NCBI GenBank assembly: GCA_035491895.1
Contig: DATJJY010000055.1
Location: forward strand, 1-35,396
DNA length: 35,396 nucleotides
Direction of reading: 5' to 3'
DNA from: DASTHG01 sp035491895
Lineage (GTDB): Bacteria; Gemmatimonadota; Gemmatimonadetes; Gemmatimonadales; GWC2-71-9
Of the stretch, positions 25,114 to 33,511 are shown in pieces. Position numbers and translations under genes: made by a program. Under the pieces are notes generated by a model. That model was not told the origin of the DNA and ran no database searches. It saw only the letters and a list, made by a program, of their open reading frames with translations. Numbering within the stretch: position 1 is the first letter of the stretch; each line of letters opens with the position of its first letter.

Positions 25114-25662
25114 ATGAAAGCACACACGCTGACGACCATGGGTCTTGGGGCGGCATTGGGAATCTCACTCGTTGCCATCACCGCAACGCTGTCCAACCGG
25201 GCACCACGCCTCGGGGCAGCTCCCGCGTCCGACCAGTGTGCGGCGCGTCTGGCGGCTTTCGACACGCTCGATTTCAACGTCTTCAGCAACCAGAAGTGGA
25301 ACCGGCTGTCAGAGAGTCACGCCAATGACATCGTCGTAACCTGGCCCGATGGTCATGAGACGCACGGCATCGCGAAACACATCGACGATCTCAAGGGTAT
25401 GTTCGTTTACGCGCCCAGCACCAACATCGCGGCTCACCCGATCCGCATCTGCTCGGGCGACTACACCGCCGTGACCGGGGTTATGACTGGAACCTTCTCG
25501 CAGCCGATGCCGACCGGTGATGGCAAGACGATCCCGCCCACCGGCAAGTCGTTCCGTCTGACGATGGCGACGATCGGTCATTGGAACGGCACTACCATGG
25601 ATCACGAGTGGCTCTTCTGGGACAACCACGAGTTCATGCGGCAGATTGGGCTGGCTCAGTGA
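25114..25662 (+). CDS. Exported SnoaL-like protein
   Basis: A 182-residue protein. An N-terminal hydrophobic segment (MGLGAALGISLVAITATL) is a signal peptide or anchor. The body is a SnoaL/polyketide-cyclase-type NTF2 fold: SHANDIVVTWPDGHETHG, then HIDDLKGMF, then SGDYTAVTGVMTG and TMDHEWLFWDNHEFMRQIGL. The histidine pattern resembles ester-cyclase relatives. Substrate unknown. It is followed 13 bases later by the Clp-N gene, probably in one transcript. Confidence 0.8.
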   Translation: MKAHTLTTMGLGAALGISLVAITATLSNRAPRLGAAPASDQCAARLAAFDTLDFNVFSNQKWNRLSESHANDIVVTWPDGHETHGIAKHIDDLKGMFVYAPSTNIAAHPIRICSGDYTAVTGVMTGTFSQPMPTGDGKTIPPTGKSFRLTMATIGHWNGTTMDHEWLFWDNHEFMRQIGLAQ

Positions 25663-25675
25663 CGAGGAGCTCCCT

Positions 25676-26110
25676 GTGAACCCGGGCTCGCTACCTGCAA
25701 CGAGCCGAGTGCGGCACGCCCTGGCACGGGCCGACGAGGAGCGGGTTCGACTCGGCGCATCCAGCCTCACGCCGCATCACGTTCTCTGGGCCCTGTTTCT
25801 CGAGAAGGACTCGGTTTCTTCCTCTATTTTGCGTGACCTCGGCTTCGATCCTGCGCTCATCGCCCAACGCCTCGGCACCGAATGGCAGGCCACGGGCCCC
25901 GCAGAGGCACCGTTCGGAGCAGACGTGCTGTGCGCGAAAGCCGCTGTGGTGGCAGCCGGCCTCGGTCACTCGTGTGTGGACACCGCGCACCTGTTGCTCG
26001 CCTTGTTGAACGAAGACAGTCGGGCGACCGCGCTGATGCGCGGCACCGGGGTGACGTTCGCGGCCGCGCACCAGGCGACTGCTCAGTTGCGACCCCGCAC
26101 AACCAGGTGA
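25676..26110 (+). CDS. Free-standing Clp N-terminal domain protein
   Basis: A 144-residue protein made only of a double Clp-N repeat: SLTPHHVLWALFLEKDSVSS and VDTAHLLLALLNEDSRA. In ClpA/ClpC this domain receives substrates and adaptors; alone it could act as an adaptor or decoy. No AAA+ partner is in the window. GTG at 25676 has GAGGAG six bases upstream, right after the previous stop. Confidence 0.8.
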   Translation: MNPGSLPATSRVRHALARADEERVRLGASSLTPHHVLWALFLEKDSVSSSILRDLGFDPALIAQRLGTEWQATGPAEAPFGADVLCAKAAVVAAGLGHSCVDTAHLLLALLNEDSRATALMRGTGVTFAAAHQATAQLRPRTTR

Positions 26111-26114
26111 TGCA

Positions 26115-26495
26115 ATGAATGAGTCGAGAAACCGCGCTACCATCGAAGCCTGGGTGGCAGCGCTCAACGCTCGCGACCTCCACGCCCTCCACAACGTCTT
26201 CACCGACGACGTGGTCATGGAATGGCCCCAATCCGGCGAACGGATCAGGGGCGAGAAGAACCGTCAGGAGATCTACAGTCGATTCCCCTCACTTCCAAAG
26301 GTGACGCCCCGGCGCACGATTGGAAGTGGAGACGTGTGGGTCCTGGAGGGCAGCCTCGATTATGGTGACGGGGATCCGTACCAGACGGTCTTCGTCTTTC
26401 AGATGCGCGATGGAAGAATCGCCAATGAGACCGCCTACTGGTCCAAGCCGTTCCCCGCTCCGGAGTGGCGTGCGCCGTGGGTCGAGCGGATGTAG
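26115..26495 (+). CDS. NTF2-like (SnoaL) protein
   Basis: A 126-residue cytoplasmic NTF2-fold protein: NRATIEAWVAALNARDLHAL, FTDDVVMEWPQSGERI, GSLDYGDGDPYQTVFVFQ and a C-terminal WYW-type stretch ETAYWSKPFPAPEWR. It starts five bases after the Clp-N gene and its 3' end overlaps the next gene, so it is part of the same run. It may be an isomerase or lactonizing-type enzyme, but no catalytic set can be named. Confidence 0.85.
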   Translation: MNESRNRATIEAWVAALNARDLHALHNVFTDDVVMEWPQSGERIRGEKNRQEIYSRFPSLPKVTPRRTIGSGDVWVLEGSLDYGDGDPYQTVFVFQMRDGRIANETAYWSKPFPAPEWRAPWVERM

Positions 26496-27013
26496 CACCG
26501 CCCACACTCCTTTTCGTCATCGGCGCTTCGGGAGCCGGCAAGACCGCCGCCGTCCACGCGCTCGCCGCACGTGGCCTGCCGGGCGTCCGTTGCTACCACT
26601 TCGATACGATCGGTGTGCCGTCGCCCGAAATCATGCAGCGCGATTGGGGCGGTGGGGAACGGTGGCAAGATGATGCGACAAGGCGCTGGATCGAGCGTCT
26701 CGTCGCGAACCAGGACGGGGCGCAGTGCGCCGTCCTGGAGGGACAAACGCGACCATCGTTCATCCAGCGGTGGATCGCCGGCGCTGACGCCGGTCACGTG
26801 CGCATCGTACTGCTCGACTGCAAGTCGGCGGTGCGGGCGGCGCGCCTGGCCGGGCCCCGCGGACAACCGGAGCTGGCAACGCAGCAGATGGATACGTGGG
26901 CGGTCTACCTGCGAGGCCAGGCCGACGCCCTGCAGCTACCGGTACTCGATACGACCGACCTGTCAGTCGATGAAGTGGCCGCTGCGTTGGCTCGAGAGCT
27001 CGACACCCTCTGA
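26465..27013 (+). CDS. P-loop NTPase / small-molecule kinase-like protein
   Basis: About 182 residues with Walker A GASGAGKTAA, then CYHFDTIGVP, and a Walker-B-like hydrophobic strand VRIVLLDCKS. The general look is of adenylate- or gluconate-kinase-type P-loop proteins that phosphorylate small molecules, but the substrate is unknown. GTG at 26465 or 26477 may start it; both overlap the preceding gene, suggesting translational coupling. Confidence 0.75.
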   Translation: MACAVGRADVAPPTLLFVIGASGAGKTAAVHALAARGLPGVRCYHFDTIGVPSPEIMQRDWGGGERWQDDATRRWIERLVANQDGAQCAVLEGQTRPSFIQRWIAGADAGHVRIVLLDCKSAVRAARLAGPRGQPELATQQMDTWAVYLRGQADALQLPVLDTTDLSVDEVAAALARELDTL

Positions 27014-27082
27014 AACATCGGTTCACTGCATGGCGTTGGAGCCAGTGACCCATAACGACCGCGGATTCTCCGGAAAGACCGC

Positions 27083-27496
27083 ATGAACTCGGCTGGTGCG
27101 ACAACCGCGGCGTCGCCGACCGTCGAGCGCATCGAGGCACTCGATGTGCTCCGCGGCGTGGCGGTGGCTGGCATTCTCTTCGCGAACGTGCTCGTTTTCT
27201 TCGGCATCTTCGCCATTACCCCGGAGCGCGCCGCCGCCTTCCCCACCGCGAGCCGCGACTCCGTCGCACTGTTTCTCTGGAAAGTCCTGATCGACGGTAA
27301 GTTCTACTCCGTCTTCTCCCTGCTGTTCGGCATCGGCTTCGGCCTGCAGCTGGCGCGCGGCGGCGACGAAGGTCTGCCGAGATTCCGGCGCCGGCTGCGC
27401 ATCCTGCTGGCGATCGGCGCCGTTCACGCGTTCCTGATCTGGGCCGGCGACATCCTCACCTACAGTCGACCACTCGAGTTTCGCGTGCACTCTTGA
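27083..27496 (+). pseudogene. Truncated DUF418 membrane protein (N-terminal fragment)
   Basis: The 137 residues match only the N-terminal third of DUF418 proteins, usually near 400 residues. The family start is clear: RIEALDVLRGVAVAGILFAN, then LIDGKFYSVFSLLFGIGFG, RFRRRLRILLAIGAVHAF and LIWAGDIL. Where the family continues into further helices, the frame ends in an unrelated short tail (SRPLEFRVHS). No remaining part is found downstream. It is therefore probably a deletion remnant, next to another deleted gene. Confidence 0.75.
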
Positions 27497-27560
27497 GGGG
27501 CCGTATGTTTGCCTCCGGTGTTCTTCAGCTGGCCCGACCATTCCACGACGGAGCAAACGC

Positions 27561-27821
27561 ATGGAGCTCGGCGCCTTTTCCATCAGCCTGGCCGTCAAGG
27601 ACCTGAAAGCTTCGCGGACGTTCATCCTCACCTTTAACCCGGGCTGGGACAGCAACGCCCAGAAACTCGACACGTTCACCGACGTGCGCGAGCTGCAGCG
27701 CCAGCTGAAAGCCCAGGGCGTGCAGTTCGTCAACGAAGCGGACGAGAGCACGACCGGTCCCGCCAACTTCATCGCGGTCGATCCCGACGGGAACCCGGTT
27801 CTCGTCGATCAGCACGTGTGA
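27561..27821 (+). pseudogene. VOC family protein with an internal in-frame deletion
   Basis: Only 86 residues, but both ends match one glyoxalase-like subfamily of about 120 residues. The start (MELGAFSISLAVKDLKASR) and the end (ADESTTGP then VDPDGNPVLVDQHV) are intact. After SRTF the sequence jumps directly to ILTFNPGWDSNAQ; the roughly 35-40 residues that normally complete the first beta-alpha-beta module are missing. The frame is kept. From my memory of the family this is a deletion rather than a short natural form. A functional fold is doubtful. Confidence 0.7.
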
Positions 27822-27855
27822 TTCAATGCTGCTTACTTGATCGAGGACTGCCAAA

Positions 27856-28317
27856 ATGGACTTCGACCGTCTTCCGAGTCGGGTGGCTCGCCTTCTCCTC
27901 CTGAGTTGGTGCTTGACCGTCCGGCCGCTCGTCGCCCAGGCCGCGGGCCCGGGTGGCACGTGGCAGGGCACGTGGGATTCGCCTAATGGGTCCGTGTACA
28001 CGGCGGTCATGCAGCTGACCGTCACACCCGACGGCTCTATCGATGGCTCGATCGCCTGGACGCTCAAGGACACACGCCGGCCTGATTTGCAGCCGAAAAT
28101 CGGGGCGACCGGGACTGAGTACGTGCACGGCACGTACGACGCCCGCTGCCGTGTGCTGGCGTTCGCCGGCTACAGGCTGGACGATCCACGGCAGGTCCTT
28201 GGCATGGACCACTACCAGCTCATCCTCGCGCCCAACGGGGCGGGGCTCGGCGGCGTGACAGGAAATGACGAGGGCAAGGGCGACACCTGGACCGGCATGC
28301 TGTCTCTCAGGCGCTGA
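27856..28317 (+). CDS. Exported small protein of unknown function
   Basis: A 153-residue protein with a signal peptide (LLLLSWCLTVRPLVAQA) and a beta-rich body, GTWQGTWDSPNG onward, ending in GKGDTWTGMLSLRR. This resembles small exported barrel-like proteins without a named role. A GAGGA ribosome binding site lies eight bases before the ATG. It ends six bases before the YjdF-like gene. Confidence 0.65.
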   Translation: MDFDRLPSRVARLLLLSWCLTVRPLVAQAAGPGGTWQGTWDSPNGSVYTAVMQLTVTPDGSIDGSIAWTLKDTRRPDLQPKIGATGTEYVHGTYDARCRVLAFAGYRLDDPRQVLGMDHYQLILAPNGAGLGGVTGNDEGKGDTWTGMLSLRR

Positions 28318-28323
28318 CGAGCA

Positions 28324-28947
28324 ATGCCATCACGCGGCTACCTCGCCGCCCTGCTGCTGGTCGTTGCCCTCGCGCTGATCGTTTCGGGCCTTCACCCCTA
28401 CGATCGCACGACGTGGTGGCTCGAGATCTTCCCGATCCTGATCGCCGCGCCGATCCTCGTCCTGACCGCGCGCCGCTTCCCGTTGACCACCCTGATGTAC
28501 ACGCTGCTCGCGCTCCATGCGATCATCCTGATGGTCGGCGGCCATTACACATACGCCCGCGTGCCATTCGGCTTCTGGTTACAGGACCTGCTCGGCCTGG
28601 CGCGCAACGACTACGATCGCCTTGGGCACTTCGCCCAGGGGTTCATCCCGGCGATCCTGGTGCGCGAGATCCTGTTGCGCACATCCCCGTTGCGCCCCGG
28701 CCGCTGGCTGTTCGTGATCGTCACCGCGATCTGCCTCGCCTTCAGCGCCTGCTACGAGTTCTTCGAATGGGGAGCGGCGGTCGCGGGCGGCCATGCCGCG
28801 GACGCCTTTCTCGGGACGCAGGGTGACGTCTGGGACACGCAGTGGGACATGTTCTGCGCCCTGATCGGGGCGATCGTCGCGCAGCTCACACTCAGCAGAG
28901 TGCATGACCGCAGTCTCGCAAGGCTGCCGCCGCGCAGTCGCGAGTAA
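28324..28947 (+). CDS. DUF2238 (YjdF-like) membrane protein
   Basis: A 207-residue inner-membrane protein with about six hydrophobic helices. The DUF2238 signatures are present: TYARVPFGFWLQDLLGLARNDYDRLGHFAQGF and, later, FFEWGAAV with GDVWDTQWDMFCALIGA (each a conserved polar stretch in the family). E. coli YjdF is a member; no biochemical function is known. It follows the small exported protein closely and precedes the sugar porter. Confidence 0.88.
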   Translation: MPSRGYLAALLLVVALALIVSGLHPYDRTTWWLEIFPILIAAPILVLTARRFPLTTLMYTLLALHAIILMVGGHYTYARVPFGFWLQDLLGLARNDYDRLGHFAQGFIPAILVREILLRTSPLRPGRWLFVIVTAICLAFSACYEFFEWGAAVAGGHAADAFLGTQGDVWDTQWDMFCALIGAIVAQLTLSRVHDRSLARLPPRSRE

Positions 28948-29023
28948 ACTCGCTTCTCTGTCGCGAAAACCGGGCGCGCTGAACGATCTCGCGCAACCTC
29001 TTCGCAGACACCATCCTTTCACC

Positions 29024-30394
29024 ATGCCCGCGACCACCCCCAGCACAGACCGTATGGCCAGGCTCGATGGACGGCTCTTCTACTGGTCCCTGACCTCCGC
29101 TCTCGCGGGTTTCCTCTTCGGCTTCGACACCGTCGTCATCTCGGGCGCCGAGCAGACGATCCAGCACCTCTGGGGGCTGACCCCCGGGATGCACGGCATC
29201 GCCATGGGGGCGGCGCTCTACGGCACGGTGCTCGGCTCGCTCACCGGCTCGTGGCCCGCCGACCGGTTCGGCCGCCGCCCTACGCTCCTCGCCATCGGCG
29301 TGCTGTTTCTCGCCTCCGCGGTGGGATCGGCCATCGCGCCGAACGTCGCCGTGTTCATCGCGGCCCGGTTCATCGGGGGCATCGGGATCGGCATCAGCAC
29401 CGTGGCAGCGCCGCTCTACATCTCCGAGATCGCGCCCCCCGCTCAGCGCGGCCGGCTGGCCGCGATGTTCCAGTTCAACATCGTGCTCGGCATCGTGATC
29501 GCGTTCGCGTCCAACGCGCTGCTCGCCCGCATCGGGCCCGATGCCTGGCGCTGGATGCTCGGCGTGGCGGCGATCCCCTCGCTCGCCTACGCGGTGATGT
29601 GCCTCGGTCTTCCCGAGAGTCCACGCTGGCTGCTGACCCGCAAGGGGGATCGCCCCGGCGCGCTCGCCGTGCTGTCGCTCGTGATGCGCGACGCGAGCCC
29701 GGCTCAGATCGAGACCGCCGCCGATGCGATCGTCGCCGCGAGCGCCGAGCAGGCGGGACACGCTGGCTTCTGGACCTGGCGGTTGCGCGTGCCGATCGCG
29801 TTGGCGTTCCTGGTGGCGTTCTTCAACCAGCTCTCCGGCATCAACGCCATCCTCTATTTCGCGCCGCGCATCTTCGCCATGACGGGTCTCGCGCCGCAGG
29901 CGGCGCTGTTGCAGTCGGTGGGCATCGGCATCACCAACCTGATCTTCACCTTCGTGGGATTGTGGCTCATCGACCGGCTGGGACGGCGTACGCTGCTCCT
30001 GATCGGCTCCGTCGGCTATATCGTGTCGCTCGGCGCCTGCGCCTGGGCGTTCTTCACGCACCACGAGTCGATCGTCCCCGTCTGCATTTTTGCGTTCATC
30101 GCGGCCCATGCGATCGGACAAGGGACGGTGATCTGGGTGCTGATCTCGGAGATCTTCCCCAACCGCTACCGTGCCGCGGGACAATCGCTCGGCAGCGGGA
30201 CGCACTGGGTGTTCGCGGCGCTGCTCACGACCGTCTTTCCCCTCATGGTGAGCGCGTACCCGCCGGGAGCGATCTTCCTCTTCTTCTGCGGCATGATGGC
30301 GCTGCAGCTCGTCTGGGTCCTCACGATGGTGCCGGAGACGAAGGGCGTGCCGCTGGAAGAGATCCAGCGCCGTCTCGGCCTCGCCGGTCGATGA
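29024..30394 (+). CDS. Sugar porter family MFS transporter
   Basis: A 456-residue, 12-helix proton-coupled sugar transporter. Family marks are GFLFGFDTVVISGA in helix 1, DRFGRRP after helix 2, RFIGGIGIGISTVAAPLYISEIAPP, the PESPRWLL stretch before the central loop, the sugar-binding NQLSGINAILYF in helix 7, DRLGRRTLLL, and PETKGVPLEEI at the C-terminus. ATG at 29024 is preferred to a longer start at 28904, which adds a basic extension overlapping the previous gene. The stop overlaps the sugar kinase start by ATGA, so the imported sugar is likely that kinase's substrate, possibly fructose. Confidence 0.95.
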   Translation: MPATTPSTDRMARLDGRLFYWSLTSALAGFLFGFDTVVISGAEQTIQHLWGLTPGMHGIAMGAALYGTVLGSLTGSWPADRFGRRPTLLAIGVLFLASAVGSAIAPNVAVFIAARFIGGIGIGISTVAAPLYISEIAPPAQRGRLAAMFQFNIVLGIVIAFASNALLARIGPDAWRWMLGVAAIPSLAYAVMCLGLPESPRWLLTRKGDRPGALAVLSLVMRDASPAQIETAADAIVAASAEQAGHAGFWTWRLRVPIALAFLVAFFNQLSGINAILYFAPRIFAMTGLAPQAALLQSVGIGITNLIFTFVGLWLIDRLGRRTLLLIGSVGYIVSLGACAWAFFTHHESIVPVCIFAFIAAHAIGQGTVIWVLISEIFPNRYRAAGQSLGSGTHWVFAALLTTVFPLMVSAYPPGAIFLFFCGMMALQLVWVLTMVPETKGVPLEEIQRRLGLAGR

Positions 30395-31269
30395 CACAGC
30401 CGGTCGTTGTCGGCCTGGGGGAAGCCCTCTGGGACGTGCTGCCCGACGGCGATCACTTCGGCGGTGCCCCGGCGAATGTCGCGCTGCATGCAGCGGCGCT
30501 CGGCGCCGAATCGTGGCTCGTGAGTGCGGTGGGGCAGGATGCCCGCGGGGATGCCGCGCTGGCGCGGCTCGATGCCGCCGGGGTGCGGCGCGACACCGTG
30601 GCGCGGCTCGCCGATCATCCGACAGGAGTGGTGCGCGTCACCCTCGATGCCGCCGGTCACCCCGTCTACGACATCGCGACGGAGAGCGCGTGTGACTACC
30701 TGCCGTGGTCAGAGGCGGTGCGGCATGTTGCGGAGCGCGCCGACGCCATTGCGTTCGGTTCCCTCGCTCAACGGTCGCCCACATCGCGCGCCACCATCCG
30801 CCGAGCGGTGGCGACAACGCGCGGCACGTCGTGGCGACTGTTCGACGTCAACTTACGGCAGACCTATTACGACGCCGGCGTATTGGCGACGTCCTTGGAG
30901 TTGGCGAACGCGGTGAAGCTGAACGACGAAGAGCTCCCCGTCGTCGCACAGCTGTGCGGGGTGCGCGCCGCAGCGCCGGTGGACCAGCTGCGGGCGCTGT
31001 GCGACCGGTTCGGGCTCAGACTGGCGGCATTGACTCGCGGCGCCTGTGGGGCGCTGCTCGTCACACCGGATGAAGTATGCGAATCCGCGGCGCCACCGAC
31101 CGTGGTCGCTGACACCGTCGGCGCGGGCGATGCCTTCACGGCCGCCCTGCTCATCGGCGTCCTGGCCGGCTGCTCGCTCGATGCGGTAAGCCGGCGCGCC
31201 AACGCCGTGGCGTCCTACGTCTGCTCGCAACCGGGCGCGACGCCTCCGATTCCCGAGTCATTGCGTTGA
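30391..31269 (+). CDS. PfkB family carbohydrate kinase (fructokinase-like)
   Basis: A 292-residue cytoplasmic sugar kinase. It opens with GLGEALWDVLPDGDHFGGAPANVA, typical of fructokinases, and has the PfkB ATP-binding/catalytic signature DTVGAGDAFTAALL with the catalytic Asp near residue 247. FDVNLRQTYYD and KLNDEEL are the usual middle motifs. It would phosphorylate a hexose delivered by the coupled porter (ATGA overlap). Substrate is inferred from family resemblance and context. Confidence 0.93.
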   Translation: MTQPVVVGLGEALWDVLPDGDHFGGAPANVALHAAALGAESWLVSAVGQDARGDAALARLDAAGVRRDTVARLADHPTGVVRVTLDAAGHPVYDIATESACDYLPWSEAVRHVAERADAIAFGSLAQRSPTSRATIRRAVATTRGTSWRLFDVNLRQTYYDAGVLATSLELANAVKLNDEELPVVAQLCGVRAAAPVDQLRALCDRFGLRLAALTRGACGALLVTPDEVCESAAPPTVVADTVGAGDAFTAALLIGVLAGCSLDAVSRRANAVASYVCSQPGATPPIPESLR

Positions 31270-31303
31270 TGGACCGGACGCCGCCACTCACCACGAGGTG
31301 CTC

Positions 31304-31822
31304 ATGACGCTTACCGGATCTGACTACCTGCTGCGATTGTCGGCACTGGCGGTGTCGTTCGTTGGTTGGTCGGCGATCGTCGTCACGCTGCGGCGGGCAC
31401 TGGGTGCCGAGCTCTCCGCCCTGCACGTGTACTTCGTTCGCTTCTTCATCGAAGGCGGCCTGGGGGTCGCGGCATTCGGCCTGTTCCCTGGGGCACTCTC
31501 GTTCACCGGCCTCACGGAGATCACGATCTGGCGCCTCTCGAGCGCCGCTGCCGGCCTGATGTTTTCCGTCTACCTGATCTTCCTGTTCCGCCGCCGGCGC
31601 CGCGTCACGATCGGTCCGACCGGGTTGTCGACGCCAATCGCCTTCGCGATTTCCGTCCTGGCGACAGTCGCCCTGTGGTTGAACGCCACCGCGTGGGCCT
31701 TCCCGCCTGGCGCTGCGGCGTACCTGTTGGCACTCACCTGGTTGCTGGTGGTGGGCGGGTGGGTCTTCGTGCAGAATCTCGAGCTCTTCCTGGGCGTAAC
31801 CCCGGCGCGCGAGCGATCATGA
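31304..31822 (+). CDS. Integral membrane protein of unknown function
   Basis: A 172-residue protein with four to five hydrophobic helices (around 10-30, 45-65, 80-100, 115-135 and 140-160) and a basic loop FRRRRRVTIG. No domain is recognised. ATG at 31304 follows a GAGG at normal distance. The end overlaps the DinB start by ATGA, so the two are coupled. Confidence 0.75.
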   Translation: MTLTGSDYLLRLSALAVSFVGWSAIVVTLRRALGAELSALHVYFVRFFIEGGLGVAAFGLFPGALSFTGLTEITIWRLSSAAAGLMFSVYLIFLFRRRRRVTIGPTGLSTPIAFAISVLATVALWLNATAWAFPPGAAAYLLALTWLLVVGGWVFVQNLELFLGVTPARERS

Positions 31823-32298
31823 CACCGATCGACCCGCTGCGCGAGCAGCTCGCCAAGTTTCAGAATTGGCGCGAGGCTCATGCGGATTTCGATGCCGCGG
31901 CGGCCGATATCCCTCCCGATCTGCGAGGCAAGACGCCGCCCGGGCTGCCCTACTCACCCTGGCAGCTGATCGAGCATATGCGCATCACGCAGGGAGACAT
32001 CCTGGAGTTCTGCCGCAGCAAAGGCTACACCGAGCGCAAATGGCCCGAGGACTACTGGCCAAAGGCGGCGGCCCCTCCCGACGCCGGGGCATGGGATGCC
32101 TGCGTCGCGGCGTTCCGCCGCGATCGCAAGGCGCTGCAGGAGATGATGCGCGATCCGCAGTGCGATCTCTTCGCCAAAGTCCCGGCCGGAACCGGCCAAA
32201 CATTCCTGCGTGAATTCCTGCTGGTCGCCGACCATACCGCGTATCACGTCGGCCAACTGGTTGCGGTACGGCGGCTGCTCGGCGCCTGGGCGGCCTGA
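31819..32298 (+). CDS. DinB superfamily protein
   Basis: A 159-residue protein with the DinB metal pattern intact: PWQLIEHMRITQGD gives the first His and LVADHTAYHVGQLV the other two. Members are metal-dependent, often thiol-linked enzymes; the substrate is unknown. It is translationally coupled by ATGA to a membrane protein and is the third DinB gene of the window. Confidence 0.9.
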   Translation: MTPIDPLREQLAKFQNWREAHADFDAAAADIPPDLRGKTPPGLPYSPWQLIEHMRITQGDILEFCRSKGYTERKWPEDYWPKAAAPPDAGAWDACVAAFRRDRKALQEMMRDPQCDLFAKVPAGTGQTFLREFLLVADHTAYHVGQLVAVRRLLGAWAA

Positions 32299-32332
32299 CT
32301 ACCCGGAATCCCCTGCAACGGAGCGTCACTTC

Positions 32333-33061
32333 ATGGACATCGACGACAACCCCCGCGGCTCCATCCTCACCCGGCGTGAAGTGGTCGCCTTGCTCGGCGC
32401 GGCCGGGTACGCCGCCCTGTCGGGATATCGCCTCGCCCCCGCGGCCCGGTCGACGGTGCGACCGCCCTGCGTCGTACGGCCCGAGCAGACCGAAGGACCG
32501 TACTTCGTCGACGAGCGACTGCACCGGTCCGATCTTCGAACAGACCCCACCGATGGCTCCGTCAAGCCCGGAGTCCCGATCGGCCTGACGATACTGGTGT
32601 CTCGGATGGACAACGCCCGCTGCCAGCCGGTGGCGGGCGCGCAGGTAGACGTCTGGCATTGCGACCATACGGGCGTCTACTCGGACGTCCAGGACCCGCG
32701 CTTCAATACGGTCGGGAAGAAATTCCTGCGTGGATATCAGGTGACGGACGAACAAGGGCGGGCGCAGTTCACGACGATCTATCCGGGCTGGTACGAGGGC
32801 CGGACGGTGCACATCCACTTCAAGATCCGGTCGCCGTCGACGGCGCGGCGTGGCTTCGAGTTCACCTCGCAGCTCTACTTCGATGACACGCTGTCGGACC
32901 GGATCTATGCTGCGGCCCCATATGGAGGGCGCGGGGCCCGGACCACGCGCAACGAGATGGACGGGATCTACCGCCGGGGGGGGAGTCAATTGCTGCTCGA
33001 GCTGGTGCCCCAGGGGGCCGGCTATGCTGGAAGCTTCCACGTTGCCCTGCAGGGCGTCTAG
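32333..33061 (+). CDS. Exported intradiol ring-cleavage dioxygenase-like protein
   Basis: A 242-residue protein. The N-terminus has a twin-arginine-like start, LTRREVVALLGAAGYAALSG, pointing to Tat export. The body matches the non-haem iron(III) intradiol dioxygenases (protocatechuate 3,4-dioxygenase fold): TEGPYFVDERLHRSDL, QVDVWHCDHTGVYSD, then YPGWYEGRTVHIHFKI. The iron ligands of the family, two Tyr and two His, have counterparts in GVY, GWY and HIH. Exported members of this group are common in soil bacteria and may act on aromatic compounds outside the cytoplasm. Confidence 0.88.
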   Translation: MDIDDNPRGSILTRREVVALLGAAGYAALSGYRLAPAARSTVRPPCVVRPEQTEGPYFVDERLHRSDLRTDPTDGSVKPGVPIGLTILVSRMDNARCQPVAGAQVDVWHCDHTGVYSDVQDPRFNTVGKKFLRGYQVTDEQGRAQFTTIYPGWYEGRTVHIHFKIRSPSTARRGFEFTSQLYFDDTLSDRIYAAAPYGGRGARTTRNEMDGIYRRGGSQLLLELVPQGAGYAGSFHVALQGV

Positions 33062-33115
33062 CGTCCTACTCCCTTTGCGTGCGACGCAACCCGGGCGATC
33101 TTAGGAGCTAGCACC

Positions 33116-33511
33116 ATGCTAATCCTCGAGTGGTCCGAAACCCAGCCACGCCTCGAGCTCTCGACCCCTGAAGAGTTCGACCATGCGATCGAACGGCTGA
33201 CCGCCCGCTCGAGCGCGGAGCGGCCATCGATCGTGGCGCTGTACGCCCACGGCCACCAGGTCACGCTCGGGCTCGGACTGCCGGACAGCTTCGTGCAAAT
33301 CCAGGAATCGGAAAACCCAAACCACAACCCGGCCCTGGTAACCGTGGGAGATGCCGCGGCCGCTGGAGCGGTCGCGTTCTATTTCCTGGGATCCCGTGAG
33401 ACGGAGATCCCGCGCCGCAATCTCATTCCCGCCGCGACCGCCCGAAGGCTCGCTCGTCAGTTCCTGATCACCGGGAAGGTTTCGGAGGAAGCGGCCTGGG
33501 AGCCTGCGTGA
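33116..33511 (+). CDS. Imm1-like immunity protein
   Basis: A 131-residue soluble protein whose second half fits the Imm1 family of toxin-immunity proteins: AVAFYFLGSRETEIPRRNLI, then the conserved helix ATARRLARQFLITGK and a closing W (EAAWEPA). Imm1 proteins neutralise polymorphic-toxin deaminases and nucleases. No matching toxin lies in the window. AGGAG precedes the ATG. Its stop overlaps the next gene as GTGA. Confidence 0.75.
   Translation: MLILEWSETQPRLELSTPEEFDHAIERLTARSSAERPSIVALYAHGHQVTLGLGLPDSFVQIQESENPNHNPALVTVGDAAAAGAVAFYFLGSRETEIPRRNLIPAATARRLARQFLITGKVSEEAAWEPA

Noticed and set aside
22524..28317. Integron gene-cassette array
   Set aside because: Small same-strand genes suggest it, but I found no attC-like paired core sites between them, no integrase, and several genes overlap or lie only a few bases apart.
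29251..30390. Long N-terminal extension of the PfkB kinase
   Set aside because: It is out-of-frame shadow of the sugar porter gene; the kinase has a clear start at 30391 within an ATGA overlap.
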